Positions 46,385 through 56,076 of a stretch of DNA of 59,671 nucleotides are shown piece after piece (position 1 is the stretch's first letter; every line of letters begins with the position of its first letter). Source of the DNA: DATKBT01 sp035546295 (lineage in GTDB: Bacteria > Acidobacteriota > Thermoanaerobaculia > Multivoradales > Multivoraceae). The notes below the pieces were generated by a model. That model saw nothing but the letters and a program-made list of their open reading frames with translations. It had not been told where the DNA came from and did no database searches. A program made the translations under genes and the position numbers. The stretch covers positions 1 through 59,671 of the forward strand of contig DATKBT010000109.1 of assembly GCA_035546295.1 (NCBI GenBank), in the 5' to 3' direction.

Positions 46385-47440
46385 CTACGGACAGGTGGCG
46401 AAAACGTCGGTGTCGGTGATCGGCTGGAACGGCGTTCCCAACGGGTTGTCGTACATCAGGACCACCGACTCCTGCGTGTCCTCCACGATCAGATCGATCT
46501 CGACGTCGGTGAGCCCCGCGACGAACACCCAATAGCGGTCGTTGAAGCCGCAGGCGTTGAGCAGCTTGATCACCACCTCGACGTTGGCGGCGTCGAAGAT
46601 CCAGAAATAGCCGGTGTCGGGAGTCAGCTCGACCGCCTGGCCTTCGCCCCGCTGGCCCTGCTGATCACTCCAGGAGAGGGTCACCCGGAAGCGGTCCTGG
46701 TTGAGGCAGAGGGTCTGGCTGTTCTCGGTGCACTCGGTGACGCCGGTGCCGGTCGCGCACGGATGGCTGTACCCCTGCCCGATGATCCCGCTGGCTCCCG
46801 CTTGGGAAGCGACGAGCGACGTGCCCGCGCGGTTGCCGCCGACGGTACCGGCGAAGAACACCTCGCTCACCGTGTACTCCGAGCCCAGGAACTGGCCCTC
46901 GAGGGTGAGCGCCCGTGCGGCGGTGAAGCGACCGCCCCCGGTCTCGAACGGGCTCCTCCAGACCGCCAGGAACTCGCGACCTCCCACCGGCGCGACGTCG
47001 GGAAACTCGTTGTCACCGAAGACGCGCTCGTTGACCTGGACCTCGTTGCCGGCAGCGACTCCGCTCGCCAGGAAGCCACGCGCCTGGATGCTGACCCCGT
47101 CGTCGTCGCTCCCGGCCGAGCTCTGGCTCTGCCAGACCACCAGGTAACTGCCGTCGGCGTCGACCGCCACTCGCGGCCGGATCTGGCCGCCCTGAGTCGT
47201 CACGTTGGCCTGCTGCTCGGGACCCTGCGCCTGGCCGTTCGCCGCGTAGCGTCGCGCCCGCACGCTGTCGCCGCTGCCGTCGCTACCCGCGCTGTCGCGG
47301 CTACGGAACACGACCACGAAGGAGCCGTCGGGCGCGACCCCCACATCCGGTTCGAGCTGGAAGCTATCGATCCGCGTGTTGACCTGGAACTGTGGTCCCC
47401 GCGGGTTGCCGTCGGCGTCAAAGCGGCGCGCCTGAATGCT
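46385..47440 (-). pseudogene. Secreted beta-repeat protein, 5'-truncated (copy 3)
   Basis: The C-terminal about 350 residues are intact and closely follow copy 2: 'RRYAANGQAQG', 'VAVDADGSYLVVWQS', 'GFLASGVAAGNEVQVNER', 'LTPDTGYFWIFD' and 'DTDVFATC'. Homology ends abruptly at about 47440 with 'SIQARRF'. The frame upstream is unrelated and meets a stop at 47471-47473. Signal peptide, first repeats and ribosome site are lost. A GTG at 47344 could start a leaderless cytosolic product, but this is unlikely to be functional. Confidence 0.78.
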
Positions 47441-47574
47441 TCGTGGCCGTCGGGTCGGAGCGTGTACCCGCTACGATTCCAGCACGCACCTTCGCCGCTT
47501 TCCGGCTCCGGAACGGAGTTGGATCGGTCGGCCGTCCGCACCCGTGCGCAACCTCAACGGCGGTATCGAACAGG

Positions 47575-49431
47575 GTGACCTCCGTACGCCTCCACGATCC
47601 CGAGCCATCGTCCACGCCGAGCCCGGTCCTGGCGGGCGCCTGGGGGGCCGGGCTGAGCGGCCTGCTGGTCGCCGCGCTCACGCTGCGACTGAACCCCCAC
47701 CTCGAAGGCGCCTGGCTCGACCGGCTCGTTCTCGCGACCTGGATGGCGCTCGGCTACGGCGTCCTCGGCGCGCTTCTCGGTGTGGCGACGACGGTCGCCC
47801 TGCGCGTCGTCGCGCGCGTGCGTCAGACGCTCGCCCTCCCGCTGCGGCGGGTGGCGAGTGACCTCCTGGCCTTCTCGCCGCTCTTCTACTTCCTAATGCT
47901 GCCGGACGTCGGTCTGGCGGGAACGCTGCTGACGCGTGCGCTCTTCGGGCTCGGTTTCGGCGGCCGCTCGCTCTTCCTGCTGGCGATCGTCGCAGCGGCG
48001 TCGGCGCTGGGTTGGGCGCTGCGTGGCCTCGAGTCCCGGGCCGCGATTCGTGGCGCAGACGCCGGTCGTCTCCGAGCCCGCCGGGCCGTGGCGGTAGCAG
48101 TGCCGACGCTCGGGCTGGCGCTGGCCCTCGCCCTGCCGAGCGCTGCGGGATCGGCCGCCGAGCTCGACGGCACGGAGCCGGTCGCGCCGGAGCTCCCCGA
48201 CCCGGCGACCCGCTCCGGCGTTCCGGTGCTCCTCCTCTGCATCGACGGCGCCGATCTGCAGGTGCTGGAGCCGATGATGGATCGAGGCGAGCTGCCCACC
48301 TTCTCCCACCTGCGCGAGGAAGGGGTCTGGGGGCCGCTCGAGACGTTCTATCCCAGCCTCTCGCCCGTGATCTGGACCACGATGGTGACCGGACGAGCTC
48401 CGGAGGACCACGGCATCCACGGCTTCCTGGTCCACCGGCTGCCGGGGATGAGCCGGCCCATCCATCGGTTCCCGGTGCACAGCGGGCTCAACTTCCGGCT
48501 CTTCCCGCTGCTCGAGCGCGTCCGCGGGATGCCGACGCTCCGCTTTCCCTATACCTCGAACATGCGCCGGGTGCCTGCGCTCTGGAACGTCGTCGGCGAG
48601 CACGACCCGGTGGGCATCTATCACTGGCGCGTCACCTGGCCGGCCGAGCCCGTGCCGGGCTTCAACCTCACCGAGGGCGTCGCGCTGCTCGGAGGATCTC
48701 CCGGCGCCGTGGTCCAGCTCGAGGACCCGGCGATCCATCCGCCCGAGCTGGCCGCCGGTGTGCCCCATCCGGAGACGGCGCCCGTCGTCGCCCCGTACGT
48801 CACCTCCCTCGACGGTCTCGACGAGCGGGACGAGCGGCTGAAGGCGATCCGGGGCTCGCAGGAGCGCGCTACGATCGAGCAGCTCCTCTATCTCGTCGAC
48901 CGCTACCGTCCGATGCTCACCGTCGCGAGCTTCTACCCGGTGGACGGCTTCAACCACCGCTTCGGCCGCGACCGTCGTGACGGCGGTCGGTTCGAGCCCG
49001 CGATCGAGGAACGCTATCGCTTCGTCGATGCTCGGCTGGGAGAGCTCATCTCGCGCCTCGATCGCCCCTCCAACGTCATCGTCGTCTCCGACCACGGCTA
49101 CGACTACCAGCTCGATCACCACACCCACGCGCCGCCTGGAGTCCTGTTCGCCATCGGGCCCGACTTCCGTCGAGGCGCTCGCGTCGAGCTCTCGGTCTAC
49201 GACGTGGCGCCCCTCGTGCTCGAGCTGCTCGGCTATCCGCCGGCCACGGACATGCCCGCCGCCGGCCGCCGCGCTTATCTCGAGGCGTTCGCGCCCGAGA
49301 GCCTGGCGGCGAAGGGTCTTCCCGCGATCAAGAGCTACGGACGAACCGCAGCAAGCGACCGCGCCCCACGGGCCAGCCCGCAGCGCGAGGAGACGATGGA
49401 GGAGCTTCGGGCGCTCGGCTACGTCGATTGA
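47575..49431 (+). CDS. Membrane-anchored type I phosphodiesterase/alkaline phosphatase family protein
   Basis: About 618 residues. The N-terminal third has about five membrane helices. A periplasm-facing domain of the alkaline-phosphatase superfamily follows: 'LLLCIDGADLQVLEPMM' (metal Asp), 'PSLSPVIWTTMVTG' (nucleophile Thr region), 'DHGIHGF', 'FYPVDGFNHRFG', 'VVSDHGYDY' and 'HTHAPPG'. The C-terminus ends 'EELRALGYVD', a tail common in acidobacterial members. GTG 47575 was chosen as the last start before the first helix. Substrate is unknown; phosphodiesters or phosphonates are possible. Confidence 0.83.
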   Translation: MTSVRLHDPEPSSTPSPVLAGAWGAGLSGLLVAALTLRLNPHLEGAWLDRLVLATWMALGYGVLGALLGVATTVALRVVARVRQTLALPLRRVASDLLAFSPLFYFLMLPDVGLAGTLLTRALFGLGFGGRSLFLLAIVAAASALGWALRGLESRAAIRGADAGRLRARRAVAVAVPTLGLALALALPSAAGSAAELDGTEPVAPELPDPATRSGVPVLLLCIDGADLQVLEPMMDRGELPTFSHLREEGVWGPLETFYPSLSPVIWTTMVTGRAPEDHGIHGFLVHRLPGMSRPIHRFPVHSGLNFRLFPLLERVRGMPTLRFPYTSNMRRVPALWNVVGEHDPVGIYHWRVTWPAEPVPGFNLTEGVALLGGSPGAVVQLEDPAIHPPELAAGVPHPETAPVVAPYVTSLDGLDERDERLKAIRGSQERATIEQLLYLVDRYRPMLTVASFYPVDGFNHRFGRDRRDGGRFEPAIEERYRFVDARLGELISRLDRPSNVIVVSDHGYDYQLDHHTHAPPGVLFAIGPDFRRGARVELSVYDVAPLVLELLGYPPATDMPAAGRRAYLEAFAPESLAAKGLPAIKSYGRTAASDRAPRASPQREETMEELRALGYVD

Positions 49432-49501
49432 GACGAGTCCCGGTGGCGCCGGGGCCTCGCCGGCGTGACCCCCGCGATCGGCGCGCAGTCTCGTCGTCGA
49501 C

Positions 49502-49530
49502 TTGCTTTTAACTCGCAGTGCGAGTATAAG
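49502..49530 (+). promoter_or_regulatory. Promoter with perfect palindromic operator for PadR-ADOP unit 1
   Basis: TTGCTT (49502-49507), a 17-base spacer and TATAAG (49525-49530) form a good housekeeping-type promoter seven bases before the ATG, so the mRNA would be almost leaderless. The spacer contains ACTCGC-AGT-GCGAGT (49511-49525), a perfect inverted repeat reaching into the -10 box, and it is a strong candidate for autoregulation by the PadR protein. Confidence 0.65.
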
Positions 49531-49536
49531 AGGGTC

Positions 49537-49887
49537 ATGTCGCCGCCGCGCGCTCTCGGGGAGCTCGAGCAGACCCTCCTGTTCGCCCTCGTGGCGCTGG
49601 GCGACGGCGCTCACGGCGTCGAGCTCCGCGAGCTGATCGAGGCGGACACGGGGAGGGCGCCGTCGGCGGGCGCGCTGCACACCGGCTACGAGCGGCTGGA
49701 GCGTCGCGGTCTCGTCGAATCCTGGCTCGGCGAGCCCACGCCGATGCGCGGCGGCCGGCCGAAGCGGCACTACCGCCTGACGGCCGAGGGCGCGCGCGCG
49801 CTGCGTGACAGCTATCGGCGGATCTCGGCGCTGGCCGAGGGCCGCGTCGAGCTGCTCGATCGCCTGTCGGCGGAGTCGTCGGAATGA
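49537..49887 (+). CDS. PadR-family transcriptional regulator, unit 1
   Basis: A 116-residue winged-helix PadR protein: 'LEQTLLFALVALGDGAHGVEL', 'SAGALHTGYERLERRGLVES' (recognition helix) and 'RPKRHYRLTAEGARALR' (wing). AGAGGG lies four bases before ATG 49537. The stop overlaps the permease start (ATGA). PadR-ADOP pairs are characteristic of acidobacteria; the regulator probably represses its own promoter in response to an unknown ligand. Confidence 0.9.
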   Translation: MSPPRALGELEQTLLFALVALGDGAHGVELRELIEADTGRAPSAGALHTGYERLERRGLVESWLGEPTPMRGGRPKRHYRLTAEGARALRDSYRRISALAEGRVELLDRLSAESSE

Positions 49888-52688
49888 ACGGGCCGCTGCC
49901 CGCCAGCGCGACGCCGCTCGTGCTACGGCTGGCGCGCCGGCTGCGCGGCGAGCTGGCCCAAGTGGTGCTCGGAGACCTCGAGGAGGACGCGGCGCGAAGA
50001 CTCGCCCGAGGGGAGCCGCCACGGTCGGTGCGCCGACGCCTCGCCCGCTCGACCTGGTCGTCGCTGGTCGCGCTCGCCGCGGCGCGCGCAAAGCCGCAAT
50101 CCGCCTCGAACCCCCGGACCGCGTCGCGCCGCCGACAGAAAGAGGCAGCCATGAGCAGACTCGTCGAAGAGCTCCTGGTCGCACTCCGCGGCCTCGTACG
50201 CCGACCGCTCGTCGCACTCGCCGTGATCGCCACGATCGGCGTCGGGATCGGAACCGCCGCCACCATCTTCAGCGTGGTCGAGGCGACCCTGATGCGGGCT
50301 CCTCCCTTCGCGGATCCGGATCGGCTCGTCGTGATCTGGAATCGCCAGCAGGCGCGGGCCGAGTCGGCCAACCTGCTGAGCGCCGCCGACTACGCCGACG
50401 TCGCCACCCGGAGCCGCACGCTCGAAGCCGTCGCGGCGGTGGGCGAGGCCGTGGTGGCGCCGGTGGACGGAACGGATCCGCCCGTCTTCGCGCGCGAAGC
50501 GCCCGCCACCGCCAATCTCTTCGAGGTGCTGGGTGTCCGTCCCCAGGTGGGACGTCTGCTCGAGCCGGCCGACGGGGTGCCGGTCGAGGCCGACGACGCG
50601 GGTCGGTATCCGCCGGAGGCCGCCGTCATCAGCTGGGACTTCTGGCAGCGCGCCTTCGACGGTGACCTCGCCGTCGTCGGTCGGACCATCCGGAGCTTCC
50701 GCTCCGAGCTCACCATCGTCGGCGTCCTGCCCCCGGGCTTCCGGCTGGTGCTGCCGGACGAGGCCAACATGGGCGAGGATCTCGGGGCCGCGATCGACCT
50801 GTGGCCCGTGATGCGCTGGGACTTCACCGAGGCCGACCGCGACGGGCGCTGGTTTCGGGTCGTCGGCCGGCGCGCCGAGGGGGCCAGCGACGCGGAGGTC
50901 CGCGGCGAGCTGAGCAACCTCGCGGCACAGCTGCGGCGCGAGCACGCCGTCCACGAGGAGAACGGCTTCGAGCTGACCGCCGAGCCGCTCGTCGCTGGCA
51001 GCACGCGGCACGTACGACCGCTCCTCTTGCTCCTCTTCTCGGCCGTCGCCACCGTGCTGCTGGTCGCCTGCGTCAACGCCTCGGGGCTGCTGCTCGCCCG
51101 CATCGCCGAGCGCGAACGCGAGCTCGTGGTCCGCGCGGCGCTCGGCGCGTCGCGTGGCCGCCTGATCTGGCTGTCCTTGTCGGAAACCGTGCTGCTGGCG
51201 GGCGCCGGGGCCCTGCTTGGTCTGGGGCTCGCGCTCGGCGGAATGCACGGGATCCGCTGGCTGCGCCCGGCCGGGCTGCCCCACGCGGGCGACCTGGCGC
51301 TCAACCCCAGGGTCCTGCTGTTCGCGCTCCTCCTCGTGCCGCTCACTACGCTGCTCGCGGGCGCGGCGCCGGCGCTGCGGGCGCTGCGGGTGCGACGAGG
51401 CGGCGCCTTGCGCAGCCGCGAGTCGACCCCGGGGCGAGCCGAGCGGCGGGGCCTCGGGGCGATCGTCACGGTCCAGATCGCGCTCACCGTGGTGCTCCTG
51501 GTGGGGACCGGCCTGATGCTGCGCACCTTCGTCGCCCTGCGCGAGCAGCCGATCGGGTTCGATCCGCGGGGTGTCCTCACCGCCGACATCTCGACGGTCG
51601 GCGAGGTGCGCGCGAGCGAGCAGGGGCGCGACGGGCTCCGCGCGTGGGTCGATCGGCGTCGGCTCCAGGAGCACGAGCTCGCCCGTCGCCTCTCGGAGCT
51701 GCCGGGCGTCGAGGCGGCGAGCGCGGTCTTCCCCGTGCCCCTCAACGGTGTCTACGCGCGCACCTGCGGATGGGAGGTCGTGCGGGACGGCGGAGACACC
51801 CTGTCGGGGGTCGCCTACTTCCGCAACGTCTGGCCGGGCTACTTCGACGCGGTGGGGATGCCGATCCTCGCCGGGCGAGACCTCGAGACTCGCGACGATC
51901 AAGCCGGAGCGCCGGGGTGGGGACCGCGCGAGGGCGAGGGGCGCACCGATCGTCCGGTGGTGGTCGTCGACCAGCGCCTCGCGGAGCGGCTGTGGCCCGG
52001 CCGGGATCCGATCGGACAGAGGATCGAGTTCGCCACCGATCCCCGCTTCGTGCACGACGCCGAGGTGGTCGGGGTGGTGCCCTTCGTGCGCCAGGGCGGG
52101 TTGCGCGACGAGCTCGAGACGATCTACATCCCGCGCTCGTACTACCGCTCCCAGGAGCTGACCCTGGTGATCCGCGGGGAGGCCGAGCCGCGATCGCTCG
52201 AGCGCGCGGTCGCCGACACGGTGCGCACGGTCTTTCCGTCGTCTCCGCTCGCCTTCGGCACCCTCGACGAGGTGGTGGCGCGCGCGCGTGGCTCCGAGCG
52301 CTTCGTGCTGACGCTGCTCGCCTGCTTCGCGGCGATCGCGCTCGCGCTGGCGAGCATCGGTCTCTACGGGACGATGGCGCTCGCCGTCAGGCGCCGCACC
52401 ACCGAGCTCGGCGTGCGCATGGCGATGGGGGCCGCGCCGGGGAGCATCCGACGGCTGGTGGTCGGTCGCGCCCTGACGCTCACTCTCGCCGGCGCCGGGC
52501 TCGGGCTCGCGGTCTCGCTCGGCGCCTCTCGGCTGCTCGAGTCCCTGCTCTTCCAGGTCTCGCCCTTGGATCCGGCGACCTTCGGGTTGGTAGCGCTGCT
52601 GCAGATCGCGGTCGGCGCCGTCGCCTGCTGGCCGCCGGCCGCGCGGGCGGCCAGAATCGACCCCGTCGCGGCGCTGGCTGAGGACTGA
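49884..52688 (+). CDS. ADOP-family ABC permease (MacB/FtsX-like), unit 1
   Basis: A 934-residue acidobacterial duplicated orphan permease. A cytosolic prefix domain (1-90, Arg-rich) precedes a first MacB periplasmic core domain plus FtsX domain, then a second of each. The first helix is 'ALAVIATIGVGIGTAATIFSV'. FtsX motifs include 'ERERELVVRAALGASRGRLI' and 'RRRTTELGVRMAMGAAPGSIR'. Such permeases lack a cognate ATPase gene beside them. The closest LolD-type ATPase in the window is at 24244. Substrate unknown. Confidence 0.9.
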   Translation: MNGPLPASATPLVLRLARRLRGELAQVVLGDLEEDAARRLARGEPPRSVRRRLARSTWSSLVALAAARAKPQSASNPRTASRRRQKEAAMSRLVEELLVALRGLVRRPLVALAVIATIGVGIGTAATIFSVVEATLMRAPPFADPDRLVVIWNRQQARAESANLLSAADYADVATRSRTLEAVAAVGEAVVAPVDGTDPPVFAREAPATANLFEVLGVRPQVGRLLEPADGVPVEADDAGRYPPEAAVISWDFWQRAFDGDLAVVGRTIRSFRSELTIVGVLPPGFRLVLPDEANMGEDLGAAIDLWPVMRWDFTEADRDGRWFRVVGRRAEGASDAEVRGELSNLAAQLRREHAVHEENGFELTAEPLVAGSTRHVRPLLLLLFSAVATVLLVACVNASGLLLARIAERERELVVRAALGASRGRLIWLSLSETVLLAGAGALLGLGLALGGMHGIRWLRPAGLPHAGDLALNPRVLLFALLLVPLTTLLAGAAPALRALRVRRGGALRSRESTPGRAERRGLGAIVTVQIALTVVLLVGTGLMLRTFVALREQPIGFDPRGVLTADISTVGEVRASEQGRDGLRAWVDRRRLQEHELARRLSELPGVEAASAVFPVPLNGVYARTCGWEVVRDGGDTLSGVAYFRNVWPGYFDAVGMPILAGRDLETRDDQAGAPGWGPREGEGRTDRPVVVVDQRLAERLWPGRDPIGQRIEFATDPRFVHDAEVVGVVPFVRQGGLRDELETIYIPRSYYRSQELTLVIRGEAEPRSLERAVADTVRTVFPSSPLAFGTLDEVVARARGSERFVLTLLACFAAIALALASIGLYGTMALAVRRRTTELGVRMAMGAAPGSIRRLVVGRALTLTLAGAGLGLAVSLGASRLLESLLFQVSPLDPATFGLVALLQIAVGAVACWPPAARAARIDPVAALAED

Positions 52689-52877
52689 CCGGCCCGCTCG
52701 CCGAGCCGGCAAGGCGCAAATCAGGACCTCGCTTGTCGACCCGCAGCGAACGGGATCGCGATCGGCAGCGCCTGTCGATCCACCCCCAGGCATGACGGGG
52801 TCTCGCGGGCAGCGGAAGCGCTCTCCAGACGCGAACGCGCAGCGCTGTTCGCGCGCGCCCTTTCAGGGCCTTGGGAC

Positions 52878-52915
52878 AATTATCCTCTTGACATATATGC
52901 GAGAAGGATTATTCT
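52878..52915 (+). promoter_or_regulatory. Promoter flanked by inverted repeat for PadR-ADOP unit 2
   Basis: TTGACA (52888-52893), a perfect -35 box, lies 16 bases before TATTCT (52910-52915). AATTATCCT (52878-52886) and AGGATTATT (52905-52913) are inverted copies matching at eight of nine positions and bracketing the promoter. The stretch is AT-rich against its surroundings. It is a plausible PadR operator, with a sequence unlike that of unit 1. Confidence 0.55.
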
Positions 52916-52938
52916 GCGCCGACAGAGGAGAGCGGCAG

Positions 52939-53298
52939 ATGAGCACACCCAAGCCCGGCGCGGGTCCGAGCAACCTCGAGTACCACGTCCTGCTCGCCAT
53001 GGCGGGCGGGCCACTCTACGGCTACGCCATCAAAAGCGCCGTCGAGACCGAGTCGGTGGGGGCGCTGAGACCGGGGGCCGGCTCCCTCTACCGGGTCCTC
53101 GCGCGGCTGATGAGCGGGGGCTTGGTCGACGAAGCGGAGCCGCCCACCTCGGCCGAGCCCCATCCCGGACTCGCCCGCAAGTACTACCGCCTCACCGCCG
53201 AAGGGCGAAGGGTCCTGGCGTTCGAGGCCCGCCGATTGAGAAGCGTCGCAGCGCTGGCGGCCGAGCGGCTGGGCGCGATCGAGGATGATCGCGCGTGA
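52939..53298 (+). CDS. PadR-family transcriptional regulator, unit 2
   Basis: A 119-residue PadR protein: 'EYHVLLAMAGGPLYGYAIK', 'RPGAGSLYRVLARLMSGGLV', 'ARKYYRLTAEGRRVLAFEA'. ATG 52939 has GGAGAG at about eight bases. The stop overlaps the GTG of the permease. It has the family's typical 'LYGYAI' and 'GSLYRVL' signatures, while unit 1 is more diverged, so the two regulators probably answer different ligands. Confidence 0.92.
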   Translation: MSTPKPGAGPSNLEYHVLLAMAGGPLYGYAIKSAVETESVGALRPGAGSLYRVLARLMSGGLVDEAEPPTSAEPHPGLARKYYRLTAEGRRVLAFEARRLRSVAALAAERLGAIEDDRA

Positions 53299-55973
53299 GC
53301 CGTTTCCTCGTCCGGCTGATCCGGCTGTTCCCGGCCGACTTCCGACGCCAGTTCGGCGAAGAGATCGCCGATCAGATCCGGCGTGACGACCAGCGAGCCC
53401 GCTCGCGAGGACGCCTCGCGGCGATCTGGTACGGGTTCTCCCAGACCTTCGACCTCGCGCGCGCAGCTCTCGGCGAGCGCTGGCGCCCGACCTGGACGGA
53501 ACCGCGAGCGCCGCGGGCGATTTCCGCCCCACGAAAGGACACGAGCATGCGCACCGACGCCTGGATCCACGATCTCCGCTACGCGGTGCGCGCGCTGCGC
53601 CGATCCCCGGGATTCGTCGTCGTCTCGGTGGTGACGCTGGGTCTGGCGATCGGCGTCAACGCCGGCCTGTTCAGCGTCATCGACACGGTGCTCCTGAATC
53701 CGCTCCCCTATCGCGACACGGATCGCCTGGTGCGCATCTCGGCGTCGGCGCCGGGATCGGACCTGCCTGCCGAGTTCGGAGTGTCGGCGGAGTTCTTCGT
53801 GCAGTACCGCGAGCAATCCGAGCTGCTCGACGGCATCGCGATCTACAACAGCTTCACCAACACCCTGCGGGCCGACGATCGCACCGAGCGGGTCCGCATG
53901 TCGACCCCCTCCCCCTCCCTGTTCGCCACGCTCGGCGTCAGCCCGATTCTCGGCCGGCTGCCGGTCGAGGAGGACGAGGACCGGGTCGTGGTGATCAGCC
54001 ATGCGCTGTGGAAGACCTGGTTCGGGTCCGACCGGGACGTCCTCGGACGCACTCTCTACGCGGGGGGAGCGGACCGGACCGTGATCGGGGTCATGGGGCC
54101 CGAGTTCTGGTTTCCGGACGACGGGACGCTGCTCTGGATTCCCGCCGTCGTCCGCGCAGAGGACATCGTCCCCGGACGTTTCGGCCTGCCCCTGGTCGCC
54201 CGGGTGGCGCCGGGCGTCTCGCGCGAGGCGCTGGTGGAGGAGCTCGACCGGCTGGCCTTGCGGCTCCCCGATCGCTTCACCGTCCCGGCGAGGTATGCCG
54301 AGCTGATCGACCAGCATCGGGCCATCGTGCGGCCTCTCGAGGAGGAGCTGCTGGGCGGCGTCTCGGGTCCCCTCTGGGTCCTGTTCGGCGCCATGGGCAT
54401 CGTCCTGCTCATCGCCTGCGCCAACGTCGCCAACCTGGTCCTGGTCCGCACCGAGCGGCGGCACCGTGACCTCGCGGTCCAGCGCGCGATCGGCGCGGGG
54501 CGGGGTCAGCTCGTCCGCTCGCAGATGGCGGAGGCGCTGGTGCTCGGCGTCCTGGGCGGCGCGGTGGCGCTTTTGCTCGCTTGGGCGTTGGTGCCGCTGC
54601 TCGTCCAGGCGGCGCCCGCCGAGATCCCGCGGCTGGCGCAGGTCGCCATCGGTCCAGCCACCCTGCTGTTCACGCTCGCCGCCGCGCTGCTCTCGGCCCT
54701 CCTGTGCGGTCTGTTCCCGGCGATCCGCGCGTCGGCCCCCAAGCTCGCGCATCTGCGCGAGGGGGGCCGGGGCGCGACGCGACGCCGGCACTGGGTCCGC
54801 GGCGCGCTGGTCGTAGGTCAGTCCGCCCTCGCGCTCGTGCTCCTGATCGGCTCGGGCTTGCTGGTGCGCAGCTTCTGGGAGCTGCGCGAAGTCGATCCCG
54901 GCTACGATCTCGAGGACCTGTTCAGCTTCCAGATCGCGCCCGAGGGTTCCCACCTCACCGACCCGTCCTCGTTCGCCCGCTTCCACCTGGGCTTCATGGA
55001 GCGCCTGGCGGCGCTGCCGGGGGTCGAGACGGTGGGGCTGATCGAGAACCTGCCGCTCGACGAGGGCCTCTCGGCTGCCTCCTTCGCCACCGACAGCGCA
55101 GAGCGTGAGACCGACGCGACCGTCCGCTCCAGCTTCACCTGGGCGGCCGGCGACTACTTCCGGGCGATGGGGATCGAGTTGCTCGCCGGGCGGACCTTCG
55201 TCGAGGCCGACCACGTCTCGGATCTCGGCCACGTCGTCGTCAGCGAGTCGGCCGCGAACGCGCTGTGGCCGGGAGAAGACGCCGTCGGCCGGCGGCTGCG
55301 ACGCCAGGAGCTCGAGGTCTGGGAGACGGTCGTGGGCGTCGTCGAGGACGTGATGCAGTACAGCTTCCGGGACGTCCCCGAGCCCCTGGTCTATTACCCG
55401 CTGGTCGGCCAACCGGGGAGCGGCGCGCGGCCGATCTCGAGCCCGGCCTACGTGCTGAAGACGGCGCGGGCCGACGACATCGCGCCCGAGGTCCGAGCCC
55501 TGGTGCGCGAGGACGCGCCGGGCGCCCCGATGTACCGCGTCTACACCATGGAGGGCCTGGCCTCCGACTCGATGGTGCAGCTCTCGTTCACCATGCTCGC
55601 CCTCGGTCTCGCCTCGGCGCTGGCCCTGATCCTCGGCGCCATCGGCCTGTACGGCGTGCTCTCCCAGGTGGTCGCGGAGCGCACCCAGGAGATCGGCGTA
55701 CGCATGGCGCTGGGCGCCGCGCCCAGGCGGGTCCAGCTCATGGTGCTCGCCCAGGGAGTCCAGGTCCTCGCGCTCGGCCTGGTGCTGGGGATCGCGGCTG
55801 CGTCGGGGCTCACGCGCGTCCTCGAGAGCCTGCTCTACGAGGTCGCGGCGGTCGACGTCGCGACCTTCGTCTGGATGTCGGCGGCCATGGCGGCGATGGG
55901 GTTGCTGGCCACCTACCTGCCGGCCCGGCGCGCGGCGACCGTCGACCCGATCGAGTCCCTGCGGGAGAGCTGA
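53295..55973 (+). CDS. ADOP-family ABC permease (MacB/FtsX-like), unit 2
   Basis: An 892-residue permease with a prefix domain ('LIRLFPADFRRQFGEEIADQI', typical of ADOP), then 'DLRYAVRALRRSPGFVVVSVV' as the classic ADOP entry into the first helix. Two MacB-core/FtsX pairs follow, with 'ERRHRDLAVQRAIGAGRGQLV' and 'ERTQEIGVRMALGAAPRRVQ'. The GTG start overlaps the PadR stop (GTGA). It probably acts as an exporter or lipoprotein-handling permease with a distant ATPase, or as a mechanical transducer. Confidence 0.92.
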   Translation: MSRFLVRLIRLFPADFRRQFGEEIADQIRRDDQRARSRGRLAAIWYGFSQTFDLARAALGERWRPTWTEPRAPRAISAPRKDTSMRTDAWIHDLRYAVRALRRSPGFVVVSVVTLGLAIGVNAGLFSVIDTVLLNPLPYRDTDRLVRISASAPGSDLPAEFGVSAEFFVQYREQSELLDGIAIYNSFTNTLRADDRTERVRMSTPSPSLFATLGVSPILGRLPVEEDEDRVVVISHALWKTWFGSDRDVLGRTLYAGGADRTVIGVMGPEFWFPDDGTLLWIPAVVRAEDIVPGRFGLPLVARVAPGVSREALVEELDRLALRLPDRFTVPARYAELIDQHRAIVRPLEEELLGGVSGPLWVLFGAMGIVLLIACANVANLVLVRTERRHRDLAVQRAIGAGRGQLVRSQMAEALVLGVLGGAVALLLAWALVPLLVQAAPAEIPRLAQVAIGPATLLFTLAAALLSALLCGLFPAIRASAPKLAHLREGGRGATRRRHWVRGALVVGQSALALVLLIGSGLLVRSFWELREVDPGYDLEDLFSFQIAPEGSHLTDPSSFARFHLGFMERLAALPGVETVGLIENLPLDEGLSAASFATDSAERETDATVRSSFTWAAGDYFRAMGIELLAGRTFVEADHVSDLGHVVVSESAANALWPGEDAVGRRLRRQELEVWETVVGVVEDVMQYSFRDVPEPLVYYPLVGQPGSGARPISSPAYVLKTARADDIAPEVRALVREDAPGAPMYRVYTMEGLASDSMVQLSFTMLALGLASALALILGAIGLYGVLSQVVAERTQEIGVRMALGAAPRRVQLMVLAQGVQVLALGLVLGIAAASGLTRVLESLLYEVAAVDVATFVWMSAAMAAMGLLATYLPARRAATVDPIESLRES

Positions 55974-56076
55974 GCGGGCTCCCGATCGGGGCCGCGCAGG
56001 CTCTCGGCCCGGGGATCGCGGCCTAGGAGTCGCGGCGAGTTTCGCCCGAGCCGCGCCGACGCCACCGACACCCGGG

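Noticed and set aside
49923..52793. 956-codon open frame opposite ADOP unit 1
   Set aside because: Shadow frame; its composition (Gln/His/Arg-rich) and lack of motifs contrast with the recognised permease.
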